Assembly: GCA_963795055.1 (NCBI GenBank)
Contig: CAWCGJ010000009.1
Location: 62,001 to 126,000 of the forward strand
Reading direction: 5' to 3'
DNA: 64,000 nucleotides
From: JASHPR01 sp963795055
GTDB lineage: Bacteria > Actinomycetota > Actinomycetes > Streptosporangiales > Streptosporangiaceae
Below, in pieces: positions 43,076-53,619 of the stretch (position 1 is the first letter of the stretch; each line of letters opens with the position of its first letter). The translations under genes were made by a program, and so were the position numbers. The notes under the pieces are model-generated. The model saw nothing but the letters and a program-made list of their open reading frames with translations, was not told the origin of the DNA and made no database searches.

Positions 43076-43705
43076 TTATCTCTCCAGCTGCCGGACGGCA
43101 AGGAGCGCCGCCTGTGTCCGGTCGGCGACCCCGAGCTTGGCCAGCACCGAGCTGACATGGGTCTTGACGGTCTTCTCCGACACCCTCAGCAGCCTGGCGA
43201 TTTCCCGGTTGGAGCGGCCGTCGGCGATCTGGGCCAGCACCTCGCGCTCACGGCCGGTGAGCGCGCCGATCCCGCGTACGGCCGGGGCGGCCATTCCCGG
43301 GCGCAGCAGCGAGCCGGCCGCCTCAGGCGCGAGCAGCGTGTTCCCGTCGTGCACCGACCGCAGGGCCCTGATGAGGGCCTCGGGATCGACGTCCTTGTAC
43401 AGGAAGCCCGCCGCGCCCGCCTGCACGGCCAGGGGGACCAGGCCCCGGTCGGCCGCGCTGGTCAGCACCAGGGCCCGCGTCCTGAGCCCGGAGCCGCGCA
43501 GCTCCCGCAGCACCGCGATGCCGTCCATGACCGGCAGCTTGAGGTCCAGCAGGATCACGTCCGGGTCCAGTTGCGCAGCCATGGCCAGCGCCCGGCCGCC
43601 GTCGGCCGCCTCGCCCACCACCTCGATGTCGTCCTGCACGCTGAGCAGGACCTGCAGCCCCTGCCGGACCACGGGATGATCGTCGGCGATCAGGACGGTG
43701 ATCAC
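43076..43705 (-). CDS. NarL/LuxR-family response regulator
   Basis: The protein is 209 residues from GTG 43705, overlapping the kinase stop (GTGA). The receiver has ADDHPVVRQG, phospho-acceptor in VILLDLKLPVMDG and lysine in GFLYKDVDP. The HTH is LTGREREVLAQIADGRSNREIARLLRVSEKTVKTHVSSVLAKLGV. GGAG sits eight bases upstream inside the kinase gene. It is the output half of the two-component pair with the gene at 43702. Confidence 0.94.
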   Translation of the reverse strand: MITVLIADDHPVVRQGLQVLLSVQDDIEVVGEAADGGRALAMAAQLDPDVILLDLKLPVMDGIAVLRELRGSGLRTRALVLTSAADRGLVPLAVQAGAAGFLYKDVDPEALIRALRSVHDGNTLLAPEAAGSLLRPGMAAPAVRGIGALTGREREVLAQIADGRSNREIARLLRVSEKTVKTHVSSVLAKLGVADRTQAALLAVRQLER

Positions 43706-44838
43706 GCGGGGAGCTCCAGCCGTACCAGCGTGCCCTCGCCGGGCGCGGAACGGACTGTCAGCGTCCCGCCCGCCGACGCCGCCCGCTCCCGCATCGAGGC
43801 CAGGCCCAGGCCGCCGGGCGCCGCCCCGGGCGCGAACCCGCGTCCCCGGTCGCTGACCTCCAGGACGACCCGGCGCCGCCGGGCCGTGAGCGACACGCAG
43901 ACCACGGCCGCGCCGGAGTGCCGCAGCGCGTTGTGCAGGGCCTCCTGGGCCACCCGGTAGACCACGGTCTCCCGCCGCGGCCCGAGCTCGGGCAGCTGCT
44001 CCGCGTGGAACCGCACCTCCGCCCCGTACGTACGCCCGGCCAGCACCGCGTAGCTGCGCAGGGATCCGGCGAGCTCCCCGGCGGCCAGGTCGGGTGGCGC
44101 CAGCCCGTCGATCACCGCCCGGAGCTCGGCGTGCGCCTGCCCGGCCAGCGAGGCCACGCTCTCGATCTCGGCGACGGCCCGGCCCGGGTCCCGGCCGACC
44201 AGCACCCCGGCCGCGCTGGCCTTGGCCCGGATGCTGAACAGCTTCTGCGATACCGCGTCGTGCAACTCCCGGGCCAGCCGGGCGCGCTCCTCGAGCACCG
44301 AGAGCTCCCGGCCGCGCTCGTAGAGCCGGGCGTTGGTCAGCGCGATGGCCGCGTGCGACGCGAACAGCCCGAGCAGCTCCTCGTCGCGCTCGGTGAAGCC
44401 GCCCGGGTCGCGCTTGCAGGCGGCGAAGATGATGCCGAGGACGTCGCTGCCGTCCCGGATCGGGACGCCGAGGAAGTCGGACATGTCCGGGTGGGCCGCC
44501 GGCCACCACTCGAACCGGGGATCGGCGCGGATGTCATCCACCCGGATCGGCTGGCCCTCGCGCAGCAGCACGCCGAGCAGGCCGTGCTGGCGCGGTACCG
44601 GCCCGATGGCCTTCTGCTGGCGCTCCGATATGCCGTCGACCACGAACTCGGCGAACGACCCCTGGTCGTCGGGCACGCCGAGCGCCGCGTACCGGGCGCG
44701 GACCAGCGAGCGGGCCGACCTGACGATCATCTGCAGCACGTCGCGGGTGGACAGCTGGCGGGCGACCGCGAGCACCACCTGGCTCACCTGGCGCAGCACG
44801 TCGTCCTGGCTGCCGACCGCGCTCGCGCTGCTGCCCAT
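43702..44838 (-). CDS. GAF-domain NarL-type sensor histidine kinase (soluble)
   Basis: The protein is 378 residues from ATG 44838, supported by TAGCGT 7 nt upstream (leaderless). A GAF domain covers residues about 25-175 (RSLVRARYAALGV to ASHAAIALTNARLYERG). The HisKA_3 histidine is in RARLARELHDAVSQKLF and the HATPase has N-box EALHNALRHSGA and DRGRGFAPG. No membrane segment is seen, so it senses an intracellular signal. It resembles the DevS/DosT architecture with one GAF, but no haem ligand can be assigned. Confidence 0.92.
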   Translation of the reverse strand: MGSSASAVGSQDDVLRQVSQVVLAVARQLSTRDVLQMIVRSARSLVRARYAALGVPDDQGSFAEFVVDGISERQQKAIGPVPRQHGLLGVLLREGQPIRVDDIRADPRFEWWPAAHPDMSDFLGVPIRDGSDVLGIIFAACKRDPGGFTERDEELLGLFASHAAIALTNARLYERGRELSVLEERARLARELHDAVSQKLFSIRAKASAAGVLVGRDPGRAVAEIESVASLAGQAHAELRAVIDGLAPPDLAAGELAGSLRSYAVLAGRTYGAEVRFHAEQLPELGPRRETVVYRVAQEALHNALRHSGAAVVCVSLTARRRRVVLEVSDRGRGFAPGAAPGGLGLASMRERAASAGGTLTVRSAPGEGTLVRLELPA

Positions 44839-44845
44839 ACACCGC

Positions 44846-44851
44846 ACGCTA
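44846..44851 (-). promoter_or_regulatory. Leaderless-type -10 element of the GAF kinase gene
   Basis: TAGCGT (minus strand) lies 7 nt before ATG 44838. It is divergent from a similar element serving the SDR gene. Confidence 0.5.
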
Positions 44852-44948
44852 CCGGCGCGGCGGGCCGGAGGGACCGGCCGCTGGTCCTAGGACCATGGGA
44901 CCAGGCCGGTCGGGGCGCGAGCCCGATGTGCCGCCGCGGCCGGCTGCC

Positions 44949-44954
44949 TAGCGT
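44949..44954 (+). promoter_or_regulatory. Leaderless-type -10 element of the SDR gene
   Basis: TAGCGT lies 7 nt before ATG 44962, and no ribosome site is present. Confidence 0.5.
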
Positions 44955-44961
44955 GAAATTC

Positions 44962-45672
44962 ATGACGAACACCAAGAACGCAGTGATCACCGGCGCGTCC
45001 CGCGGCCTCGGCCTGGCGCTGGCCCGCGCCCTGGCCGAAGACGGCTGGTCGCTCGTGATCGACGCCCGGGACGGCGAGGCGCTCGGGGCCGCGGCCGTGA
45101 GCTTGCCCGCGGGGACCAAGGTCATAGCGCTGCCCGGCGACATCACCGATCCCGCGCACCGCGCCGCCGTGGCGCGGGCCGCTGAGGATCTCGGCGGGCC
45201 CGACCTGCTGATCAACAACGCGGGCACGCTGGGCGCCAGCCCGCTCCCGGCCATGGCCGACTACCCCATCGGCGAGCTCAGGGACGCGTTCGAGGTCAAC
45301 GTCCTGGCGCCGGTCGCGCTCACCCAGCTGCTGCTGCCCGCGCTGCGCCGCCGCGGCGGCGCGGTGCTGTCGATCACCTCCGACGCCGCGGTCGAGGCCT
45401 ACGCGGGCTGGGGCGGCTACGGCGCGGCCAAGGCCGCGCTGGAGCAGGCCAGCAACGTCCTGGCCGCGGAGGAGAGCCTGGTCCGGGTCTGGTGGGTGGA
45501 CCCGGGCGACCTGCGCACCCGGATGCATCAGCAGGCCTTCCCCGGGGTGGACATTTCGGACCGGCCGCGGCCCGAGGCCGTGGTCCCCGCGTTCAGGAAG
45601 CTCATCAGCGAACGCCTGCCGGCCGGCCGGTACCGCGCCGCCGAGCTGATGCCGTCGGGGGCCCGGTCATGA
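44962..45672 (+). CDS. Short-chain dehydrogenase/reductase
   Basis: A 236-residue protein. The cofactor motif VITGASRGLGLALA, the NNAG motif (DLLINNAGTLG) and the catalytic YGAAK with an upstream serine (SITSDAAVEAYAGW) are all present, so the enzyme should be active. The C-terminus is short. It overlaps the QueA-like gene by 4 bp, suggesting a two-gene leaderless operon. The substrate is unknown. Confidence 0.9.
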   Translation: MTNTKNAVITGASRGLGLALARALAEDGWSLVIDARDGEALGAAAVSLPAGTKVIALPGDITDPAHRAAVARAAEDLGGPDLLINNAGTLGASPLPAMADYPIGELRDAFEVNVLAPVALTQLLLPALRRRGGAVLSITSDAAVEAYAGWGGYGAAKAALEQASNVLAAEESLVRVWWVDPGDLRTRMHQQAFPGVDISDRPRPEAVVPAFRKLISERLPAGRYRAAELMPSGARS

Positions 45673-46715
45673 CGGCCACGCTGGATGCCGCCGACGCCCG
45701 CGTCGCGCTCGCCTTCACGCTTCCCGCCGAGCGGGAAGCCCATGAACCCCCGGAGGCCCGGGGCCTGCGCCGGGACGGCGTCGCGCTGATGGCCAGCCGC
45801 GGGGCCGCCGGCGAGATCAGCCATCACGCGTTCACCCGCCTGCCCTCGCTGCTGCTGCCCGGCGACCTGCTCGTGGTCAACACCTCGGCCACGCTGCCCG
45901 CGGCGGTGCCGCTGCCGGGCGGGCTCGTGGTGCATTTCTCCACCCCGCTGCCCGACGGGGACTGGCTGGTGGAGCTGCGCGCGGCCGACGGCGCGGCGAC
46001 GGTCCCGTACCGCGGCGGTCCCGTATCGCGGCTGGAACTGCCCGGCGGGGCGGTCCTGGCCCTGGACGCGAGGTTCACCGCCCGGCTCTGGCGGGCCAGG
46101 CTGTCCACCGCGGTGGTGCCCTACCTGCTCCGGCACGGCGAGCCGATCAGGTACTCGTACGTGCGGCGGCCCTGGCCGATCGAGTGGTACCAGACGGTCT
46201 TCGGCACCAGGCCGGGCAGCGCGGAGATGCCGAGCGCCAGCCGCCCGTTCAGCCCCGAGGTGGTGGCCAGCCTGGTGGCGCGGGGCGTCACGTTCGCGCC
46301 GCTCACCCTGCATACCGGGGTCTCGTCGCTGGAAGGTGACGAGGACCCGTACCCCGAGCCCTACGACGTCCCCCCGGCCACCGCCCGGCTGGTCAACCTG
46401 ACCCGGCGGCACGGCGGGCGGGTCATCGCCGTGGGCACCACCGTGGTCCGGGCGCTGGAAACCGCGGCCCGGGCCGCCGGGCCCTCCGGGGGCGTCCGCC
46501 CGGCGGCCGGCTGGACCGAGCACATCGTCACGCCGGACACCCCGCTGCTGGCCGTGGACGGCCTGATCACCGGCCTGCACGAGCCGCGCTCGTCCCACCT
46601 GCGGATGCTGGCCGCGTTTGCGGGCCTGGACCTGCTCAGCCGCTGCTACCAGGCCGCGATCGACCGCGGGTACCTCTGGCACGAGTTTGGCGACCTGCAC
46701 CTGCTGTTGCCGTAG
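45669..46715 (+). CDS. QueA-like S-adenosylmethionine:tRNA ribosyltransferase-isomerase, divergent
   Basis: The protein is 348 residues from ATG 45669 (ATGA overlap). The overall QueA order is recognisable: LLVVNTSATLPAAV, PIEWYQTVFGTRPGSAEMPSA-type region, LTLHTG, VIAVGTTVVRALE, TEHIVTPDTPLL, LITGLHEPRSSHLRMLAAFAG and a GYLWHEFGDLHLLLP end. Several hallmark strings differ from bacterial QueA, for example LHTGVSSL in place of HVGAGTF and GLHEPRSSH in place of NFHLPKST. It may have a related but changed activity; no other queuosine genes are in the window. Confidence 0.82.
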   Translation: MTATLDAADARVALAFTLPAEREAHEPPEARGLRRDGVALMASRGAAGEISHHAFTRLPSLLLPGDLLVVNTSATLPAAVPLPGGLVVHFSTPLPDGDWLVELRAADGAATVPYRGGPVSRLELPGGAVLALDARFTARLWRARLSTAVVPYLLRHGEPIRYSYVRRPWPIEWYQTVFGTRPGSAEMPSASRPFSPEVVASLVARGVTFAPLTLHTGVSSLEGDEDPYPEPYDVPPATARLVNLTRRHGGRVIAVGTTVVRALETAARAAGPSGGVRPAAGWTEHIVTPDTPLLAVDGLITGLHEPRSSHLRMLAAFAGLDLLSRCYQAAIDRGYLWHEFGDLHLLLP

Positions 46716-46731
46716 CGGGCCGCGCCGAGCC

Positions 46732-46763
46732 ACCCGCGGGCGGCGGAGGCGGCCGCCGCGGGT
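46732..46763 (+). terminator. GC hairpin between the QueA-like gene and serB
   Basis: ACCCGCGG (46732-46739) pairs with CCGCGGGT (46756-46763) and can extend inward with one bulge. It probably terminates the SDR/QueA-like transcript. It runs into the TAGCGT -10 (46763-46768), 9 nt before the serB ATG. Confidence 0.45.
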
Positions 46764-46777
46764 AGCGTGATTTCGCC

Positions 46778-47986
46778 ATGTCTAGCCCGCAGATGACGCT
46801 GCTCATCACCGTGACCGGCCGGGACCGGCCCGGCGTGACCTCCCGCCTGTTCTCCGTCCTGGCCGCGCACGAGCTGAGCGTGCTCGACGTCGAGCAGGTC
46901 GTGATCCGCGGGCGCCTGGTCCTCGGCGTGCTGCTGTCCTGCGACAGCGCCCCCGACCTGACCGCGATCCACCGCCAGGTGACCGGGATGGCCGCCGACC
47001 TGGGCCTGGAGGCCGAGATCACCGCCGGATCCGCCGAGCCCGCCCTGCGGCGCGGCAGCCTGCACGTCACCGTGCTCGGCCGGCCGCTGGCCCCGGCCGC
47101 GATCGCGGGCATCGCCGGGCGGATCGCCGCCAGCGGCGCGAACATCGACCGGATCTCCCGGCTGGCGCACCGCCCGGTGACCTGCATCGAGTTCGATATC
47201 TCCGGGGCCGATCCGGCCGTGCTGCGCGCCGACCTGGCCCGCGAGTCCGTCGAGCGCGGCGTGGACGTCGCGGTGCAGCGCGCCGGCCTGCACCGGCGGG
47301 CCATGCGCCTGGTGGTAATGGACGTGGACTCCACGCTGGTCAGCGGCGAGGCCATCGACCTGCTCGCGGCGCGGGCCGGGTGCGCGGCCAAGGTCGCCGA
47401 GGTGACGGCGGCCGCGATGCGCGGCGAGCTTGACTTCGCCGCGGCCCTCAGGGAACGGGTGGCCCTGCTCGCGGGGCTGGAGGCCTCGGTCATCGACGAG
47501 GTCCGGACCGAGCTGCGGCTGACTCCCGGCGCCCGCACCCTGATCCGCACGCTGCGGCGGCTCGGCTACAAGTGCGGCATCGTCAGCGGTGGCTTCACGC
47601 AGTTCACCGACCCGCTCGCCGCCGATCTCGGGCTCGACTACACGGCGGCCAACACCCTGGAGATCGCCGGCGGCAGGCTTACCGGCCAGCTCACCGGCGC
47701 GGTCATCGACCGGGCGGGCAAGGCGCGGGCGCTGCGGGACTTCGCGGCATCCTGCGGGGTGCCGCTGACCCAGACGGTGGCGGTCGGCGACGGGGCCAAC
47801 GACCTCGACATGATCGCGGCCGCCGGCCTGGGCGTCGCGTTCAACGCCAAGCCCGCGGTCCGGGACGCCGCCGACGCCTCGGTCAGCGTCCCGCACCTGG
47901 ACGCGATCCTGCACCTGCTCGGGATCTCCCGCGACGACGTCGAGGCCGCCGACGCGGCCGATGCCGGAGATGCGCCGCCTTCGTGA
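46778..47986 (+). CDS. serB: Phosphoserine phosphatase with two N-terminal ACT-type domains
   Basis: A 402-residue protein. Residues about 1-165 hold two ACT-like regulatory folds (LLITVTGRDRPGVTSRLF; LHVTVLGRPLAPAAIAGIA). The HAD catalytic core follows: nucleophile motif VMDVDSTLVSGE, KCGIVSGGFTQF, and VAVGDGANDLDMIAAAGLG. This length and order match mycobacterial SerB2-type enzymes, which make serine from phosphoserine and are serine-regulated through the ACT domains. TAGCGT 9 nt before the ATG suggests leaderless expression. A second, smaller HAD-IB gene lies at 56319. Confidence 0.93.
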   Translation: MSSPQMTLLITVTGRDRPGVTSRLFSVLAAHELSVLDVEQVVIRGRLVLGVLLSCDSAPDLTAIHRQVTGMAADLGLEAEITAGSAEPALRRGSLHVTVLGRPLAPAAIAGIAGRIAASGANIDRISRLAHRPVTCIEFDISGADPAVLRADLARESVERGVDVAVQRAGLHRRAMRLVVMDVDSTLVSGEAIDLLAARAGCAAKVAEVTAAAMRGELDFAAALRERVALLAGLEASVIDEVRTELRLTPGARTLIRTLRRLGYKCGIVSGGFTQFTDPLAADLGLDYTAANTLEIAGGRLTGQLTGAVIDRAGKARALRDFAASCGVPLTQTVAVGDGANDLDMIAAAGLGVAFNAKPAVRDAADASVSVPHLDAILHLLGISRDDVEAADAADAGDAPPS

Positions 47987-48073
47987 GCGCAGCGGGCTAT
48001 CAGACCCGCATGGCGGCCATCCGGTCGCTGGGTCTCGACGCGACCGCGGCAACCGAACTCGCCGCGGCAGAGA

Positions 48074-49945
48074 TCAATCGACCGAGCGTACGGTCAGCGT
48101 CTGCTGGACTTGCCGGGCCGCCTGATACCTCCCGCCGGCCGCCTGGTTGGCGTCGACGACACACCTTCCCCCCTGGCTGGGAGGGTTCGTGCCGATGGTC
48201 ACCGTCGAGCCGGACACCGAGCACGGCCAGGTGCTCAACGAATCGATGCTGTAGATCACCGGGTTACCCGACTCGCCTCCCGTCGCCGTCACCGTATAGG
48301 TACCGCCAGGGAAGTACAGCTTTTGCGGAGTGGACGTGAAAGTGATCGTCTGCGGGAGCGGGCTGACCACAGTCACTGTCTGCTGGGCCTGCGATGCGGC
48401 CTGGTACTTCCCGCCGCCGGCCTGGCTGGCGTCGATGACGCAGGTCCCGGCGGCCAGGTAGCTCACCGTCGAGCCGTTGGTCCCGGACACCGAGCAGACC
48501 CCGGCGCCGCTGCTGGCGTCCACGCCGAACACCACCGGGTTGCCGGACGTGCCGCCGGTGGCCGTCAGTGTCGCGTTCTGGCCGACGACGCCCGGGCCCG
48601 GGTTCGGGAAGGCGATCGTCTGGGTGATCAGGCTGCCGACGGTCGCCGTCTGCTGTTCCTGCGGGGCGGCCAGGTACTTGTCGTTGCCGGCCTCGTTGGC
48701 GTCGATCACGCACGTGCCCGCCTGGCGGAAGGTCACGGTCAGGCCGGATAGCGAGCACACCGGCGCGCTCGCCGGGTCGATGCTGAACGTCACCTGGTTA
48801 TCCGACCCGCCGCCGGTCGCCGTTACCACGTAGGTGTCCCCAGGCAGCGGGCTGGCCGGCGGTACCGAGGTGAAGGTGATGGCCTGCGCGAGCAGGCCGC
48901 CGCCGCTTCCTCCCTGGCCGCCGTGCGAGCCGCCGTTGGTCACGGTGACCGCCTGCTGGGCCTGCGGGGCCGCCTGATAGTTCCCGTGGCCGGCCTCGTT
49001 GGCGTCGATGACGCACGTGCCCGGCTGGCGGAAGGTCACGGTCCGGCCCGACACCGAGCACACCGCCGCGTTCGGCGGATCGATGCTGAACGCCACCGGG
49101 TTACCCGACCCGCCGCCGGTCGCCGCCACCGCGTAGGTGTTCCCGGGGACCGGGACGGCCGGCGGCACCGTGGTGAAAGTGATCTCCTGCGGGCGAAGGG
49201 ACGGCCCCGGGCCGCCGCCGGTGAGCGCGGCCACGGCCGAGGCCAGCGCGACGGCGGCCAGCGCGACCGCCGCCGTCACGATGTGCTTGCGCGCGATGAA
49301 CAGCCGCCGGGGCCGCACGGTCGTCTGGGCGATCGGGATTCCCTCCGCGCTGATACCGAGGTCAAACTCGCCCTTCCGCGCGCCGGGCGGCAGCTCAAAC
49401 TGCTCGGAGACCTCGAACGGCCCGTCCTCGGTCCCCAGCTCGAATTCCCACCCCTTGGACCAGCTCGAGCCGTGGTGGCTGAGCGTGACGGAGACGTCGA
49501 GGCCGGTGTCGCCGCAGTTCTCCAGCGCCAGCGACAGCTGGCCGGCGGGCCGGATCGCCAGCGTGGGCTGCGCCGTGAGGCGCACGCACGGCTTGATGAC
49601 CAGCACGCACTGGCTTTCTGCGTACTGGAGCGTTCCGGGAATTCCCCAGGTCAGGAGCAGCGGATACGTCCCGTACTGGTGGCGGCGGACGTCCGTCGGG
49701 CGGATCTCCAGCGTGTAATGCCGGACGAACGCGCCGTCGCTGGATCCCACGATGTGCGCCCAGCTCCGGTTGAAGTGCGGATTGGCGCAGACCACGTCGA
49801 GGTCGTGGATCGACTGGCCTTCCGGCCAGGTACGCAGGACGAACGGGAAGCGGGCCGTCTCGCCGGGAACCACCCGGCACTGCGACCTCTCCAGGGATAT
49901 GTCCGCTGCAGGCTGGTACACCGGCAGCGGGTGATCCAGTTCCAT
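48074..49945 (-). CDS. Single-TM protein with four tandem Ig-like repeats
   Basis: The protein is 623 residues from ATG 49945, after AAGGAGCG. A globular N-terminal region (residues about 1-205) with ISLERSQCRVVPGE and HYTLEIRPTDVRRHQYG looks like paired beta-sandwiches and would be cytoplasmic. Basic residues then precede TM about 216-240. Outside are four repeats of about 85 residues, each with ITFTSxPP, TATGG, FSID, a VCSVSG-to-GTCVIDA cysteine pair and a KYQAAPQAQQTVTV end. Each repeat probably has one disulfide. No enzymatic motif or sortase signal is visible. It may be an envelope or adhesion protein. Confidence 0.75.
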   Translation of the reverse strand: MELDHPLPVYQPAADISLERSQCRVVPGETARFPFVLRTWPEGQSIHDLDVVCANPHFNRSWAHIVGSSDGAFVRHYTLEIRPTDVRRHQYGTYPLLLTWGIPGTLQYAESQCVLVIKPCVRLTAQPTLAIRPAGQLSLALENCGDTGLDVSVTLSHHGSSWSKGWEFELGTEDGPFEVSEQFELPPGARKGEFDLGISAEGIPIAQTTVRPRRLFIARKHIVTAAVALAAVALASAVAALTGGGPGPSLRPQEITFTTVPPAVPVPGNTYAVAATGGGSGNPVAFSIDPPNAAVCSVSGRTVTFRQPGTCVIDANEAGHGNYQAAPQAQQAVTVTNGGSHGGQGGSGGGLLAQAITFTSVPPASPLPGDTYVVTATGGGSDNQVTFSIDPASAPVCSLSGLTVTFRQAGTCVIDANEAGNDKYLAAPQEQQTATVGSLITQTIAFPNPGPGVVGQNATLTATGGTSGNPVVFGVDASSGAGVCSVSGTNGSTVSYLAAGTCVIDASQAGGGKYQAASQAQQTVTVVSPLPQTITFTSTPQKLYFPGGTYTVTATGGESGNPVIYSIDSLSTWPCSVSGSTVTIGTNPPSQGGRCVVDANQAAGGRYQAARQVQQTLTVRSVD

Positions 49946-50092
49946 CGGACCGCGCTCCTTACCGCTGGCAGGCAATCCTGGCGGAGATTGCACTCCGTCA
50001 TGAAGTAGGAGTGCCGGGCTCGCCGGGTGATGCTAGCCAGAAGGTGAGAAAGCGCTGGCGGGCCGCGTCCCCGCCGCGGAGGCGGGACCGCG

Positions 50093-52495
<2,403 letters not shown>

Positions 52496-52651
52496 CTGTC
52501 CTCCTTGACAGGGCACACGAGCTTCGCGCGATGCTGTTGCCCAGTACAGCGTCACCGGCAGTGTCACGGCACCCGGGCTCGGGCATGTCGAACTTCGTCG
52601 AGGAGTGCCACGACGGCAGTGCCGGGGAGTCTACGCATCCGCGTCGCTGCA

Positions 52652-52681
52652 TGATAATGCCCCCCCGGTAGTGATAATGCC
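52652..52681. repeat. Direct repeat TGATAATGCC in the hppA upstream region
   Basis: Two identical 10-mers (52652-52661 and 52672-52681) lie 20 bp apart, about two helical turns, 160-190 bp upstream of the hppA start and immediately after the anti-sigma-like gene. The spacing suits a dimeric regulator. The motif is AT-rich compared with the rest of the window. Confidence 0.5.
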
Positions 52682-52712
52682 ACGACAGGTCGCCATCCGA
52701 CATACCGACCGG

Positions 52713-53078
52713 TCAGGTCGCGAGCCCGACCGACGGCCAGCTCATCCGGATGCTGGTGCCCGCGGAGGTCTCGCGGATCTGCACGTCGTCGGCGAGCTCG
52801 GCGATGACGGCCAGGCCGAAACCCTGGGGCCGGCCGGTGTCGGTGACCTCCACCTCGAAGCGCCCCGCCACGTCGGTCAGGGCGAGCCTGACCGGCTCGG
52901 CCGGGCAGTGCAGCCGGTGGGCCTCCACCGCTCTCGAGCACGCCTCGCCGACGGCCAGCCGCACCTCGTCGAGCAGCGCCTCGTCGACCCCGCTGCGCCG
53001 GGCCACGGCCGTGGCGACCAGCCGCGCGGTCCGCACGTGGGCGGGCAGCGCCGTGAAGCTGACCTCAACAGTGGGCAT
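52713..53078 (-). CDS. Anti-sigma factor-like ATP-binding (RsbW-type) protein, degenerate N-box
   Basis: A 121-residue Bergerat-fold domain: VRTARLVATAVARRSG, the N-box region DEVRLAVGEACSRAVEAH and the G-box VTDTGRPQGFGLAVIAELADDV. In active RsbW/SpoIIAB kinases the N-box has asparagine after EAxxN; here residue 49 is arginine, so Mg-ATP binding may be impaired. It starts 20 bp after the bldG stop, so both are probably one transcript. It matches the position and character of the anti-sigma gene downstream of bldG in Streptomyces coelicolor. No sigma factor gene is adjacent. Confidence 0.85.
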   Translation of the reverse strand: MPTVEVSFTALPAHVRTARLVATAVARRSGVDEALLDEVRLAVGEACSRAVEAHRLHCPAEPVRLALTDVAGRFEVEVTDTGRPQGFGLAVIAELADDVQIRETSAGTSIRMSWPSVGLAT

Positions 53079-53098
53079 CTCGGCGGGTCAGCCGCGCA

Positions 53099-53467
53099 CT
53101 ACTTCTCGGACTTCCTGGCCTTGATGGCCTCGTCCACGGTGTCATGGATCCCGAAGACCTTGGTCAGGCCGGTGATCCGGAAAATCTTGAGAATCCGCTC
53201 CTGCGTGCAGACCAGGTCCAGGGAGCCGTCATGCGCCCGGACCCGCTTCAGGCCGCCGACGAGCACGCCGAGCCCGGTGGAGTCGAGGAACTCGACCTTC
53301 TCCATATTGACGACGAGCTGGTAGAAGCCGGTGTTCACCAGCTCGATCAGAAGCTCACGCAAGCGCGGCGCGGTGTAGACGTCGATCTCGCCTTCCACGT
53401 CGACGATCTCGATTCCATCCTTGGTGTGGTGATCCAACTTCAGATCCACAAAATCCTCCAGCGCCAT
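53099..53467 (-). CDS. bldG: BldG-like STAS anti-sigma factor antagonist
   Basis: A 122-residue single STAS domain. VEGEIDVYTAPRLRELL and the phosphorylation loop EFLDSTGLGVLVGGLKRVRA, with S63, are essentially those of BldG, as is QERILKIFRITGLTKVF. BldG controls aerial mycelium formation and antibiotic production in Streptomyces by partner switching with anti-sigma factors. Gene order hppA, anti-sigma, bldG, then a divergent helicase is the same here. A TATAGA -10-like element (53564-53569) lies about 95 bp upstream. Confidence 0.93.
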   Translation of the reverse strand: MALEDFVDLKLDHHTKDGIEIVDVEGEIDVYTAPRLRELLIELVNTGFYQLVVNMEKVEFLDSTGLGVLVGGLKRVRAHDGSLDLVCTQERILKIFRITGLTKVFGIHDTVDEAIKARKSEK

Positions 53468-53563
53468 GCGGTCAGGGTCTGAGCGTGCAACCCGGGGGCT
53501 GGAACGTGCGCCCCGCGGCTGGCCATGTTACCCGCGCGCGTCCAATCACGCTCTGAAGTCATG

Positions 53564-53569
53564 TCTATA
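53564..53569 (-). promoter_or_regulatory. Candidate -10 element for bldG
   Basis: TATAGA on the minus strand lies in the 152-bp divergent gap between bldG and the helicase gene. No convincing -35 was seen. Confidence 0.35.
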
Positions 53570-53619
53570 CCAGATTGCAGTTCGAGGCACCTGGCCTGGA
53601 GATGACAGACTAGAACCCT

